Shown in pieces: positions 12,901 to 25,767 of a DNA stretch of 64,000 bases; positions within the stretch are counted from its first letter, which is position 1, and each line of letters begins with the position of its first letter. The stretch lies in assembly GCA_028274465.1 (NCBI GenBank), contig CM051455.1:134450096-134514095 (forward strand), in the 5' to 3' direction. The DNA is from Plantago ovata. Taxonomy: Eukaryota > Streptophyta > Magnoliopsida > Lamiales > Plantaginaceae. Made by a program: the position numbers and the translations under genes. Under the pieces are notes generated by a model, which was not told the DNA's origin, made no database searches, and saw nothing but the letters and a program-made list of their open reading frames with translations.

Positions 12901-13721
12901 GGTTGTGCTTGGAAGATGAAAACTCTTCGAGAAATTTGTAGATTTGTTTTATATATCTCCCTGTTTGTAGATTAATTTGAATATGGAAATGTATATTATG
13001 ATTTGCTATATATATATAGCACTATTTGAACCCTGTTATGCTTCTATCCTTTTGTAATTTTTGTGAAACTTGGATGAAACAAGTGATCAATTATTATCAC
13101 TTTTCTATTGATTTGTAACAGATTATTATTGCTCTTTAAGTCTTTAACCTCTAATTTTCTTTACTCTTTTCTTATTTTATTACCACCAGGACCTATATTC
13201 GAAAAATGATTATATCCAATTTTCGATTTTATTTGACATTTTTAACTTTCCACGTGGACCACTATGGTATGAGTATTTGGTACCACCTGGTATCAACAAG
13301 GATCAATATATAATATATAAGGGTATAATATAGATTATGTCATTTTTATAAGTGTTGTTTAGAACTATTTTGTCCAATATTTGGACTTTGAGAGAATTTA
13401 TTAATGTCATTTTCCTAATTTCGTGATGATAATGTAACATTACCATATGGTTGGGACGGGGTAAGTATTAAAAAGTAATATTTTCCAGCCTCAATCCGAT
13501 ATAACCCCATATATATAATTATATAATTTACATCTCCAAGTTCACACACTGGGTGAGCACCGATTTATACTGAAACTATGTATATATTCACTGATATATA
13601 TTCAAATCCGATTTTCAGCTTCTCGGAGATCGATGGTCTTAACCCATGTTGCGTCGAACCCGTTTAAAAGTTCAATTCGAATTGCGTTTATTTTAAATAT
13701 TTTTTGGGTTACGGTAAAACG
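12901..13721. other. Intergenic, AT-rich; nothing recognised
   Basis: This is 3' flank of the bHLH gene. The 3'UTR probably ends within the first 200 bp. No gene or bounded element was identified in the remainder. Confidence 0.5.
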
Positions 13722-13731
13722 ACTAAAACCA

Positions 13732-14018
13732 TTTTTTTTAAGCAGCAAAAAGATTTTATTAATAAAAGAGGGCATATGCTCCAGAACAAACTTACAACTG
13801 AAATACACGCGGAACAAAAACTTCGGAATCTAACACATGATACTTCCGTTGCCAACCATCAGACTCCACACCGGCCTCAAAACTTTCTACAAAACACCTC
13901 ATCTCTTTAATACAAAATGCAAGTATCATTTTCCTAACCAAATATGAGCATCCATAGCCAATCATCCTTTCGTTCTTTATGACCATGTTCACAGAATCGA
14001 CCATCATCCAACAATTAA
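13732..14018 (-). mobile_element. 5'-truncated LINE/SINE-type insertion with 10-bp TSD
   Basis: Flanked by ACTAAAACCA at 13722-13731 and 14019-14028. The left edge starts with a T run, i.e. a poly(A) tail on the minus strand, followed by a TTTATTAATAAAA motif like those of the LINE tails at 9274 and 10140. 287 bp, no coding capacity. The small ORFs inside on both strands are not supported. Confidence 0.7.
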
Positions 14019-14028
14019 ACTAAAACCA

Positions 14029-15263
14029 AATTTAATTGTGCTTCAGTTACTTTTTACACACCAATTACTATTTCTGGTCTATGCAAAATCATCTTTAAAC
14101 CTTAATTATTACTAACTTATCCCTCCTCCAAGCGGACCGAACCCGTCCCTCCGGTTCACCGAACGCGACACATAGCTTATCAAGAGGGCTAGCAAAATAA
14201 GACAAGATTTGATGACAAGTTCGCAAAAGGACATGAGATCATGATTAGTATTACCCAAGAAACGGCAGAAAAGACTGAAAAATAAGCATTAAATAGGCAA
14301 AAAAAGTAGCAGAAAATAGGGTTTAGATTCGAATTCTGCAAAGAACACAACAACGAATAATGAACTCAACTCAATCACACCACGTAACTCGGTTCAATTC
14401 CATCTACATCTCAACCACAAAGACAACAAACAGAAACTTCAAAACTTGATCCGCAATTTGTTTCTTTTCCACCAAAATATTGCTTTGCTTGGCATTTTTG
14501 GTTTTTAGCATCTCGATTCAGCAGCTATATATTATCTTCGAACATAAAAGGAGAGAATATGCTTAGATTATTTTCATTGTCTCTTAGATTATTGAATTGG
14601 ATCGAATGAAATTGAACTGAATTAAATTTAAATTTATATATTTATGTATTATAAAATACAACTAAATAAATCTGAATGAATTTGAATACAAATGAACATG
14701 AACTAAAGGGGACTCAATACAATAAGTATCATATTAAAAAAAATAAAAAATAAAAGAACGGTCGATAGAATATTTTTTTCCGCGGAATTTTATCTCCGTA
14801 AAAGTTGTGTGAATAGTACTGTAACAAAGTTAAATTTTGGAAGGAGGGAAGGTTTGAAGATTAGATTCCGTTGTGGATCTTTCTCGACTTGAATATGTGC
14901 CATATAACTACTTTTACATATGCAATTATGTGTACACGACATCCAACCATCAAAATGCACCGACATTTATGATGTTCTCCCCCCAACAAAGTTTATGAAT
15001 TGTATGTTTGGTAAAATCCAACCAATAATTGATAAGGTGATTAAAATATGATGATGTTACTCGTCGTTGATAATCCACCTTATATTTTTAAAATCTAATT
15101 TACCTCAATGTAGCATTTAGAAAAAGTATGGTTATTTGTCATGTGACTCATGTTTATGTGTATTTGGTAACTGATTAGAAAATTATTTTATATAGCCTTT
15201 AAAAAGGAATGTGATTGATCATGTACATAGTAACTTTTCAAATTTGTCACCTAAATACTTTGT
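14029..15263. other. Intergenic, AT-rich; nothing firm
   Basis: No gene found. 14570-14710 contains GAATTGAA/TTGAACTGAA-type words like those of the MITE at 8174, but no ends could be placed. Confidence 0.4.
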
Positions 15264-15440
15264 ACATTGGACCTGAGCTCGTATGGATTTACTTTTGAAA
15301 TCATCTAAAATGTCTCATGCCATTTTCAAATTAGTCTACATTGGACATGAGCTCGTATGGATTTGATTTTGAAACACCTAAAATGTCTCATGCCATTTTC
15401 AAAATTAGCCACCTAATGTTGTCTACATTGGACCTGATCT
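15264..15440 (+). repeat. Tandem repeat, about 2.2 units of 74-87 bp
   Basis: ACATTGGAC(C/A)TGAGCTCGTA starts at 15264 and 15338, and a third partial start is at 15425. The units differ by small indels. Confidence 0.75.
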
Positions 15441-15479
15441 CTCTTTGTTTAGCAGAATATTAGTCAATTCATGAGTTGT

Positions 15480-16370
15480 CCTACTACAAAGCACATGGAA
15501 GTTGCACATCTTGTTCAGAGCGCTACATTAAACAATGACGAAGACAAGTACTCTTTTGTCTTTCGACAAATGACTTGAAACTAAAAGCATATTCAGATAG
15601 TGATTGGGGTGTTGGCCCAGAAACTAGGAGAAGTACAACAAGTTATGCAATTTTCTTAGGAGATTCACTCATCTCTTGGAAATCAAAGAAGCAAGTTACA
15701 CCTAGTAAATCTATTGCTGAAGGAGAGTATGGCCGGCTTTAGCAACTTATGAAGTGCGGTGGTCGAAATATATATTGGAAGACTTCAAGTTTCCTTATCA
15801 CAAGCTAGTATAATTGATCTACATAGGCAACATGTAAGCGTATCACTGGACATATAATCTTGTTCAACATCAACACACAAAGCTCATTGAGACTGATTGA
15901 CTCATTACAAGAGACAAGATTATGAATTGAATGACACTGTCAAATTGCTTAACATCATGCAGTTATTCTCACAAAAACATTGTCAATTCCACTGTTCCAG
16001 CACTTTGTATCCAACCTAGAATTTTTCAATATCCCTTCCCAGGTTGAGGGGGGTGTAAGCAGAATCAACAAGTATAACAAGTGGAGTCGAAGTGTGAAAG
16101 CAGCAAAGACGGAAAGAGTTGAAAGAAAATCGTGTTACATTTAATTTATCATTTTAGAAACGGTCCTTTTAAAACTCTTCCCAATTAAGGGATTACACTA
16201 GTACCTAGTGAAATACTAGTTGTACTTCACTCTTCACATCAGGTAGTTAGACATTTTAGACTTCACTTCTCCAGTTCATCATTCTTCACATTGTAAAATT
16301 CTGTGATCTCCTTCTTCAAGATTAAGTTATAGGGTTCGATAATAGTTTATTCCTCTATAGGAATTTTACA
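15480..16370 (+). mobile_element. Degenerate Copia 3' end: RNase H remnant plus LTR
   Basis: Broken frames from about 15580 to 15950 resemble the Copia RNase H region: KAYSDSDWG, then [18 protein letters not shown], then a KSIAE remnant of the usual SSAEAEY. Stops and frameshifts interrupt it. A polypurine tract GGTTGAGGGGGG at 16042-16053 directly precedes TGTAAGC, the start of a 317-bp LTR (16054-16370) that ends TTTTACA. The LTR ends are inverted (TGTAA/TTACA). The 5' part of the element is missing. Confidence 0.8.
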
Positions 16371-16764
16371 CAAAACAAAAATAAAAAAATAATTTAATGA
16401 AGTAGTAGTATGTACATATATGAAACACAAAATGTTATTATCACCATCCGGAACGATACATTTTGAATATTGGTTATTATTGTTTTTGCAATAAGAATGT
16501 AGGCTCAGTACCGGTTCTGCAATTTTTTTTCTTTAGTTATTATAATATACTTATATTAATTGATCTATGCAAATTCTCAGGAAAGACGGTCTCTAATAAA
16601 GACTGTATCATTATGCAATTAACAACACCATCTTATAATATAGTAAAAAACTCGGTGGTATAAATGTAATAAACTAAATATGAGGTCCTTGTTGCAAATT
16701 ACCTTTCTTTCTCTATTCTAAATTCTAATATATTAATACACATACACTGATCAATACTTCTTCT

Positions 16765-16816
16765 TTCATTCTTTCTCTCTCTTTCGTCTCTCTCTTCTCT
16801 CTCTTTCTTTTCTCTC
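16765..16816 (+). repeat. CT-rich simple repeat
   Basis: Mostly CTCTCTTTCT-type pyrimidine sequence. The surrounding 16371-18250 is AT-rich and holds no gene I can support; a 32-bp segment (AAAGGAATAGAGAATGTTAA and following) is duplicated at about 16987 and 17059. Confidence 0.6.
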
Positions 16817-18299
16817 TTCTCTTATTCTTCCCTACGAATTCAGAGCAATTACCGCCACTTTTTTAGCAGCATCTCGGGCTATTGAGTTTCCAAGGAAGAA
16901 GGAATATGATAGTTGCGGATCATTGGGTATTGCAAAGGGGTATAACCTAATAACATTATAGAGACCACAAGACATCCAAATCACTAAAAGGAATAGAGAA
17001 TGTTAACATAAAGTTCTCTCAATCCCTATAGCCTGCGCGCCTTGATGAAAGATTGGAAAAGGAATAGAGAATGTTAACATAGTGTTCTCTTTGATGGTGA
17101 CACGGAGGAGAAAAGAGATGAATAGCTGCTTTGCCTGCTTATATGCATACCATGAGAATGAATTCAACAGATACGAAGTGAGAATCCATTGCACGTTGAA
17201 GAAAGAAGAAGTCGACTGGAGTATATAGAACGGGAACGGGAAGCAAAAGTATTTAGCTAGGGTTAATTATGATTTGGACTGGATTAAGATAATTAGCAAT
17301 GAGCAGGAATGAAGTGATAATTCATAGGTTTGGTTCAAAAGAGTAGATTGGACTCGAGGTACATTGGGCTGAAAGTGAAGGGATCAAAATTGGGACAACG
17401 GTACATGCTAGACGTTCGAACATCACTATTCACTCCTACACTCCGATTCGTGCGAAAACACTAAAATTCTAATTAACGAATCTCCGGTCATTACAATATA
17501 CATGTACTATATTCATTTTCCACTACATAGTAAAGTTTTAAATCCCCCCATGCATAGGCGTTCGGTGAGTGCCTACCTAGCTTCCCTCCTGCCATCTTTA
17601 GGCGCTCTGATAACGTTTTTGCACTCCGGTCTCGGTCTTGTATTTTAAGTTTTGCAAAAATTGCACTATTAGATTATTAGATTGATAACATTTTTTTTTT
17701 TGAAACATATTAGATTGATAACTTAATTACTATGTTTGGTAATATATTTAAAAATAAATACATAGTTTTGAGTAAACATATATATGCTAGATTGTACTAC
17801 TTATGTTAATTAAGATTTATAATACGATATTCCAAAAGTTACTATAAAATAAAATTATATTTGTAAAATTTCTAAAATAAAATTGATGTACATACTATAC
17901 TATATATTTTATACAACTAATACTAAGCGATTTTTGGCGCTCTTACTCTCATATATATTTGTTTTCGAATTTTAACATTTTTCTAATTGTACTTACGTCC
18001 CCGCTCTCGCTCACCATGATGTTATAAGTGATCTAGGTACCTATCATAGAGGCAAAGGCAAAACTACGACCTGTTTTGACCTACATATACATCAACATCA
18101 ACTCATTCGGGTAACATATCTTGTTATGTTTATCGCTCTATTATCCCTTGAAAAATATTTGTTAGACTCATAGTAATTAGTACTTAGTAATATTATCAAT
18201 TTTACTTGACTTCAAATTGTAGCGCACTATGAACATCTTATAATCAAGTAAGATGTCCACGTATAGTTGCAGGGCCTATCTCGTTAGCCCAATTGGTAT

Positions 18300-18640
18300 T
18301 TATAGTTGCACGGCCCAACTCTTCAGCCCAATAACATGATAGATTTTTTTAATTTTTTTCGTATCACTTTTATAACTTCGAACGGTAGCAGTAGCATTGT
18401 CTAAGTACAGTACCCTACGAATTCTAGTAACACTAAGATCTTCCATAAGTACATGATTGAGCCATTTTGGGCATAAATCCCAAATCCAAATATAACAAAA
18501 TAAATTCTGTCTTGCTTGAGTTTCCATGTTGGTTTGATTTGCTGTTTGTGTCATCAAGCTTCCTTTTTGCCAAAAGATCAGCAGTTTCATTACACTCTGG
18601 GTACACAAATTGCATCGGCCGGGGCATCATCAAAGGTAGA
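18300..18640 (-). pseudogene. LINE RNase H-domain fragment, frameshifted
   Basis: On the minus strand the frame near 18540-18630 reads YPECNETADLLAK, the CN-x-x-AD-x-LAK motif at the end of the RNase H domain of plant L1-type LINEs. A downstream piece with W-x-x-HVLMEDL follows in a different frame. The fragment is short, broken and not functional. Confidence 0.6.
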
Positions 18641-18703
18641 GAGCAGCCGCATCATCAAAGGTAGAGAGTAGCCGTCTGATGTCGCCTATCATGTGCTCGT
18701 GGC

Positions 18704-19011
18704 CAGGGGCGGAGTCAGGACTCAAATTGACGTGTGGCTAATTATAATAGGGTCAAGTTTCAAGTTACGTATATACCATTAACACTGATTTGAATGTTAA
18801 AAAATAGGAAAAGTAATAGAAAAAATGAAAAACAAGTAAAAAGTGAAATATGTTACTGAGAAGGATTGAATACGAGCACAAATGGATAGTAGCCACATCT
18901 TAATCCGTTTGGAGAAAAGAAATTATGTTTATTACTACTACGATACTAAATAATATTCAAATCTAGGGTGTGGCTGGAGACACGCCTGGCTCTCACACAC
19001 CTCGGCCCCTG
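18704..19011. mobile_element. hAT-type MITE, CAGGGGCGG family, copy 1
   Basis: Begins CAGGGGCGGAGTCAGG; the right end reversed reads CAGGGGCCGAGG. CGTGGC flanks both sides (18698-18703 and 19012-19017), a 6-bp exact part of the expected 8-bp duplication. It has the same ends as the element at 47360. An internal segment GGATTGAATACGAGCAC corresponds to the tRNA-like module in that copy but is more decayed. No coding capacity. Confidence 0.75.
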
Positions 19012-19627
19012 CGTGGCGCCATGGAACTGGTTCCTTCATGTGAATGACATTTTTTTTGAAACAGTAATCTTGTGAATGACATTAATTAAATATTTGGAAT
19101 CAATTTGGATGATAATATTTCTCATATTGCATTGCATGGCCTGTTTTAAACTCATAAGTAAATTATTGATTTCCGTGGTGGTCTCGTATTATGCACCCAG
19201 CTCCTGACATCTTCTGGTGATGATAATAATAATACGATCCCTCCACATTCATGCAAAAGTAACCTAAGGGTGGAGGAGTCCATTTGCAGGGGAGTAGTGT
19301 GGTTTGATGTGTGCATGGTGTTATACGCTCCAAGTGTAGGTCTTTATTTAAAACAGTTAATTAATCGGTGTATAAAAAGCTTTCTATTAAGTGGATTGTT
19401 TTTTAAAATCTTTGCATTCCGCATTCTCCATATGAGCCAGCAACAATGCAAAAAATTTAACTGTCAAAAGTATTAAAATGTAACTAAAAAAGCAATTGTG
19501 ATAAATTCTCTATCGGTTGTTCATGTAAATGGGGGTGATTGTGTATCATCAAATCCATTGTTGTTGGACATTCAAAAAATAGGTGGTGTATGGATTCCAC
19601 ATCTTGAATACATAATTGAAGTATTCT

Positions 19628-21079
19628 TGTAATAACCCCGTATACTTTTATACGATTTATACGGAGTGGACCGGACTTAATTATATTTTTTATTGGAGCT
19701 GAAAATACTATATGGACTCAAGTTGGAAGTTTGATTTCATTAGATTTATTTATGGACGAGTAATTCGAAACGGGTTAATTAACTTCTATGTTTATGTAAT
19801 TATGTTGACTTGATTAGTGGGTTTTGCCTCCAATTAGTATAGTATTACCGTCTACCGGTGGATTGGATTATTAATTAATAAGTGTTCCTAGTTCGGCTGT
19901 TGGAGAATTACGGGAATGTTTTATACATATAAAGAGTTGATGGACATTTAGGTTAGTTTTATCATTTCGAAAAAAAGGACATTTAGGTTAGTTTTATTAA
20001 TTTCCTTCGTGCCGATAGAGACAAGAAATTTTAATGGAAGTTTATTTCTTTGACATCCTCGGGAACTGAAGCAACTTGTGCATGGATGTTAATCATCAAT
20101 TGGTTCAGGTACACCGGTACTTCCATGATAATTATGTAACTTATGTTACTTTTGATCAATTAGCTAGGTTAATTGTATTAGTACTTTTTTCTGTTGTTAG
20201 ATGCCGACAGTGGTGGATTTGGATGTACAAGAATTCATGCTGTGGTTGATGAGGCTTCGAATTGGTGGATTAAGAACTGCGATATTATGGTTTATTTGGA
20301 CAAATTTTGTGAAGAAATATATACACGATCGTTGCACAATATATATTATTTTAATATTCTTGAAAGTCAGATTTGTCGTCGATAATAATTGCGAACAAGA
20401 GCCAAGTATATATGTAAAGTTGTGTATTTTCTGTTTTGTGTGTATGTGACTGTCTGATATGTTTGAGTGGGTGTCTGCTGAAGTCAATGGAACTAAGTGT
20501 CATGCGGAACAAAGTGTCACACTGTATGGGACGGTGGGGGCCACCTCTAGAGTCTTGAGAAGACGGTTGGCACATCCCTCATTTTGTGAAAGTGTTCCAT
20601 TCAGTGATATGTTATGTGAAAGGTGTCAGTGTATGTTATTATGTATATATTATTGTGTGTGATTGCGAACATACATGTGCTTGGCTCGATAAAGGAGCAT
20701 TGGAAACTTACTTACTGGACCCCCAACTCACCCCCCTTCTCCCCTTTCAGTGTAGAAGTGTGTGTGGCTTTGTGGAGGAGAATTTCATTGGAGTAAAGCG
20801 TGATAGAGCATACATGGATTATGGATTTTGTCAAAGATCATTTAAGCTATGATTGATTGTATTTTTGGAGATTAGTTATTTGTACTCGGATGGTTATTAT
20901 TATTATTCAGAATATTAGATAGTAATTAGTGAGTATTGTTTATGGGGTTTAGTTGCTCTTTATTACCATTCGAGTTGATTTCATTGTTTTTTATGGTTTA
21001 AAGTAGAGGCTTCGTGTTGGCGTGAGCCATCTCACGATGCACGGTCGAACGTTCCATATTTTGATTTTGGAGCGTTACA
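19628..21079. mobile_element. Solo LTR, probably Gypsy-type, with perfect 5-bp TSD
   Basis: Starts TGTAATAACCCCGTATAC and ends GGAGCGTTACA, with inverted TGTAA/TTACA ends. It is flanked by ATTCT at 19623-19627 and 21080-21084. At 1452 bp it has no gag/pol and no second LTR next to it, as expected after LTR-LTR recombination. The TGTAA-x-x-CCCCG start is common in plant Gypsy LTRs, so the superfamily is inferred. Small ORFs inside are treated as spurious. Confidence 0.82.
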
Positions 21080-21112
21080 ATTCTATTTCTTTTATTATTA
21101 TTATTATTTATT

Positions 21113-22188
21113 TATTTTTTTATTTTTTTTTTGAGGTAAAACTAGACTTTTATTAATCACGCAAAATTGGAAGGGAGTCGGGAGACAAGCTGTGCTCCCA
21201 CCCCTTTCTGAATACAAAAGCTAAGTCTAGAAAAAAGGAAAACACCACTCCTAACATCATTGGAATGGCTAACACACAAGTGCTTAAGGCGCGAAAAAGT
21301 CGTCAAGGCCTCCTCATCGAGCTCCCCAAAAGTGGAGAAGGCAAACGGGATGAATGAGTAGCCGTGCTCTGCACACTTAGAAGAATACTTGCTCTTCTTC
21401 TTCTGAACGACAGACTGCAAAGCTGCTCCAGGAACCCAAGAATCCAAACCCCCACCAGCAAAAGGAGAGACACCTGTAACATCCAAGCAGGCGTCTCGAC
21501 CTTGGGACCAATTGTATAATAACAAGTCTGCCGGGCGCAGGTCCCGTCCAACATCTGGGAGGAACCCCATAGGGACCTCTTTCCGCACTGTCACACCAAC
21601 CTTAGAACAGATGTCAGCCAAGGTATCACGCACAAGGTTGTGTCGAAACTTCACCCCCACCTCGCTAGAACAATGAACAGCGTGGTCACCCCACTGGTCC
21701 ATCCGTCGCACAAGACAACTCGAGCAAGAGGAACCATCAGGGAACAAAGGGACTGCAAGGCGATAACACAACACAGCAACTGTCGAGGGTTCATCCGCTG
21801 TCCCAACCCATCAATAGGAATGGTGAATAAGTAATCCTGCGCATGAGGAGCACGAACACAACTAAGAAGAGCCTTTTGCCGATGACTCAACCCATATCGT
21901 GACGTCAGATGTGCATCAATGACACCAAAATAGCTCTTTGCCAAAGACTGCATAAACTGGGGGGGCAGGAGAGCTAGATGTAACAGAGAGAACATCAACA
22001 CCACAAAAGGCCGTGAAAGTGTCAAGAGCAGACCGAAAGGTAGGGCCAGAAGAAGTAACCCCGGACCTCAACAGAATCCTATCCTGCAAAGAGCTAGACT
22101 GCAAGCGGGAAGCAAGAAAAGCAAACTGACTGACATCCTCCGCACACAGGACCCCCAGACCTCCAAGTCTGATGGGAAGAGTGGCTAT
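21113..22188 (-). mobile_element. 5'-truncated LINE, C-terminal ORF2 remnant with poly(A)
   Basis: A T-rich tail at 21113-21132 (poly(A) on the minus strand) is followed by a minus-strand reading frame down from 22188: LPIRLGGLGVLCAEDVSQFA, then HRQKALLSCVRAPHAQDYL, then a CSSC-x8-QWGDHAVHC zinc-like segment with FRHNLVRDTLADIC, ending KGVGAQLVSRLP. This is the region after the reverse transcriptase in a plant non-LTR family. One frameshift near 21775 breaks the frame. The 5' truncation coincides with the left end of the CACTA element at 22189. ATT-rich sequence occurs on both sides (21085-21112 and after 24482), which may be the original LINE target. Confidence 0.8.
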
Positions 22189-24479
22189 TACTACAAGAAA
22201 ACAACAATTTAGGGACGGATCGCATTCGTCGCTATAAGGAGCGACCCGTCGCTATTTCCACTTAGCGACGGACTATTCGTCGCTAAATAGGACGTCGCAG
22301 AAAGTGGCGTCGCTAATCCAAAAAGCGACGGATCGGGCTAATCCGTCGCTAAATATATCGACGGATTAGCTCATCCGTCACTAAATTAGCGTTGACCAAT
22401 TTAGCGATGGATGAGCTTATCTGTCTCTAAATTTAGAGACGGATAAGCTCATCCGTCTATAAATCTGTGTTTTTTAAAAAAAAAAATAAATTTTTTATTT
22501 CTTTTAATTTCTTTAATTCACCTACAATATAATAAAATAGTAAAATATAATGTTTTTAAATGCGGTGCTGCGAGAATCGAACTCGCGACCTCTCACATTT
22601 AGCGAGAATCATACCACTAAACCAAACACCCAATTTATTTTTTTTAATTATACTATATGAGAATAAGCAAAAGAATAAAGGAACATGCATAATTTAGGAT
22701 ATAAAATCCACTCTACAAAAATGAATTCTTACATAATTACTAAACAAGAAATTTTAATTATGTACAAAAACAATCACCTAAGAGCAAATAGAACTGAGCA
22801 CATAATTAAAGTTGTACATATCAAGAAGCATAACACAAATTATCATACCATGCATACATAATATGCCACTAACACAAAGATCAAACTCTACCTCCGATTC
22901 AAATAAGATCGATATTTAGCCACGTACCATACTAAAGAGATTATAGTTCCCATTCAATCTCTAATACTCATAGAAACCAATGAATAGAAATAGTCTTTGT
23001 TCAATATGATAATGACAACAACGAAGACAAGATGATGAACAGAAAAACAAATTTGCATCTACCAAAGGAAAACAAGATAGAGACATGATTAACTAAGAAC
23101 CTTTTCAGCATGCTTACAAAGTCACCATGCTCCCCTCTCTTTGTCTAGTCTTGCCAGCTCGTTTCTATTGTTTTCCTGCAAGGGTAATAAAAATCATCAA
23201 CGAAATTGACAAGTGCATACAACTTTAGGCATTCACGAAGTAGCACAACGTGTATATTGCATAACATATATCAAACATTCTATAGCCTTCTTATTTCCAT
23301 TATGGATTTTCAAAGTTCTTAAGAGTACAAGACGTGACAACATTGATGCAAATGCCGGCTACAGTGATGGTAAATTAATGGGATATAGTATGTATTCTGG
23401 TACTGATAACCATGAAGCTCTATAATACCAAATTCAAAACTAGCTCCTAAATAAATGGAGGATGACATAGAATTACCCATTCTAACAAATCCAACCAAAA
23501 CCAGAGAGATAACTTGTACACACGGAAGGCAAAATTAATCCAACACAATTTAGTATGTATGAAGCAAATGACAACAATATAGTTTAGTCTTATCAGTGTA
23601 ATACGAAATTGAAGCTACTTGATATACATTTTACAAAAAATTAAAAAACCCAAATTTCATGGTGAAAAATCAACTGCAATTCAATAACAATAAACATAAC
23701 ATTAGCTATTAATCAAACATATTATACAATCCATACACAATCCCAACCTCGAGCTAGGGTTCAAGGGTTTGGCCCAGATTCGAAACATAAGAGTAAAACT
23801 ATCCAAAATTCAAACAAAACGAAAGGGTAAATCGAAATTTTACCTTTGAACAAAGGGTGAACCAGATAGATCGAAGTAGAGAGGATGAGCAGCGGAATAG
23901 AAGCAGCAGATCTGGGGGGAAGAATTAGAGAAGATGAGAGAGTGACGAAGAGACAAATAAGAGAGAGATAGAAGAGAGCTGAGAAGAGAGAAGTAGACTA
24001 ACCAGTGGCAAAGACGGCGTCCGATCTGGGTGGTGGCGGTGCCCGCTAGTGGAGAAGAGAAATACGATGGTGGAGGCGATGGTGGTGAATGGGGGAAGGG
24101 TTTAATTGAGTTGGGGATGGAGTGGGGAAAAAGACCTGATCTGGGTCTTTGTATTATTTATTTTTAAATTTTTTATTTGTTCCATCCGTCGCTAATCTGG
24201 AAATATCTTTTCTTTTTTTAATTTTATTAATTCAGGGTCAACAAGACATAGAGACGGATGGATTTATCCGTCGCTGAATTTGCGACCGATAAACTCATCT
24301 GTCGCAAATTTGCGACCAATAAACTCATCCGTCGCAAATATAGCGACGGATAAATCCATCTGTCGCTAAATACCAGTCAGATTTATATCCGTCGCTAAAA
24401 TCACCGATCCGTCGCTATTTTTCGACGGATGCGATCCTTCGCTATTCATTCGTCTCTATTTGGCTGTTTTCTTGTAGTG
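22189..24479. mobile_element. Non-autonomous CACTA element A with 3-bp TSD
   Basis: The right end reversed begins CACTACAAGAAAACA; the left end is TACTACAAGAAAACA (first base mutated). The TSD is TAT at 22186-22188 and 24480-24482. Both subterminal regions (about 22205-22470 and 24180-24460) are packed with GCGACGGAT / ATCCGTCGC words in both orientations, the pattern of CACTA transposase-binding repeats. The interior holds a tRNA-like segment (22563-22631). On the minus strand at about 23830-24090 it has a CT-rich, leader-like stretch with good splice signals, but no transposase. Confidence 0.9.
22563..22631 (-). pseudogene. tRNA-Pro-like pseudogene inside CACTA element A
   Basis: On the minus strand it starts GGGTGTTTGG, has an A box TTTGGTTTAGTGG, a B box GAGTTCGATTC and a closing AGCACCG that pairs with GGGTGTT apart from the last base. 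Sequence and arms match plant tRNA-Pro, but the anticodon loop reads TAAATGT. The Pro anticodon is lost, U33 is replaced by A, and one anticodon-stem pair is mismatched. It is probably a pseudogene; the Pol III promoter boxes look intact. Confidence 0.7.
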
Positions 24480-24596
24480 TATTATTATGATTACTATTAT
24501 TATTATTTCTTTTTAATTTTGAGAAAACAAGTATTCCCATTCAGATTACCAAAAAAAATAAATTTTCATAGTTAGTTTTACATATAAAAGAAGATT

Positions 24597-24892
24597 ACTC
24601 CCTCCGTTTTTAATTATAAGTAGTTTTAATAGTTTTCACACATATTAAGAAAATGATTGATTTTATTTATTTTATTCTTTTACTAATTAATGTTATAAAA
24701 TCTATGTAACTTTTATTGTTTTAATAAGAAAGAGATAGAGAGAAAAGGAAGAGATGCACTTTTAATACTACTAAAATTAAGGAGAAAGTACATGGAAAAG
24801 AGTAAAATAATCTAATAAAAGCTAAAACTACTTATGTTTAAGGAAGAGTACTTCAAAATGCTAAAACTACTTGAAAATAAAAACGGAGGAAG
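24597..24892. mobile_element. Stowaway MITE
   Basis: Left end CTCCCTCCGTTTTTAATTAT and reversed right end CTTCCTCCGTTTTTATTTTC. The flanking TA dinucleotides are at 24595-24596 and 24893-24894. The inverted similarity continues inward (AAGTAGTTTTA). 296 bp, AT-rich, non-coding. Confidence 0.8.
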
Positions 24893-25767
24893 TACCTACT
24901 AAAGAGTCTTTGACTCATTGTGGTATTTGCAACACTATTCATCATTTTACTTCTAATATCATTTTTCCATTTTTTTAATCACTTCCTCTTTCTCTCTCTA
25001 GCCTATAACTCTAATAAAATCTCCAACCTTTATTTTTTTTCACTCATCCTCCATATCCATATCATTCATATCCTCCATTCTCCTCAATTTTCGTACCTAG
25101 TACAAAACAAAAAAAAAATTATTTCTTACACATCATAATTATCCTACTCTATACATCTATTTTTCTCCCAAATTAACACCAAACACAATTTTTCTACACA
25201 CCTAAATCACTACAAGAACTGGATACTTTACCGACGGATGGTATCCGTCGGTATCCGGGTACCGATCCGTCGGTAAGTACTTACCGACGGATCGGTAACC
25301 ACTTACCGACGGATAAATAGCCCGTCGCTATTTTATCCGTCGGTAATGCCGTTACCGTCGTTTCTTATTCGTCGCTAAATTTAGCGACGAATAATACCGA
25401 CGGACTGACGAATAGGGGCGTTGACCAGCCCTTATTCGTCTGACCGACGGATAAATTTATCCGTCGGTGACGATTACCGACGGATAACGTTACCCGTCGG
25501 TATGACCGGTTGACTTAGTCAACCGGAATTTACCGACGGATAAATTTATCCGTTGGTATATTTTTTTTTCTTAAAATTTTTTTTTATTATTTTTCTTGAT
25601 AATTGTACAACAACCTGTTTAATAATATAAATTTACGTACGTACTAAAAATTAAAAATCATTAAATTTGAATTGAAAATAAAATTCGATTCTTCAAAATA
25701 GAAAAACGTTTACTACAAATGTAAATGTGAAAGTTTTACTACAAATGCCCAACTAAAATGTAGAAAT

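Noticed and set aside
20194..20852. Several overlapping ORFs on both strands
   Set aside because: They lie inside the solo LTR (19628-21079) and overlap one another on both strands.
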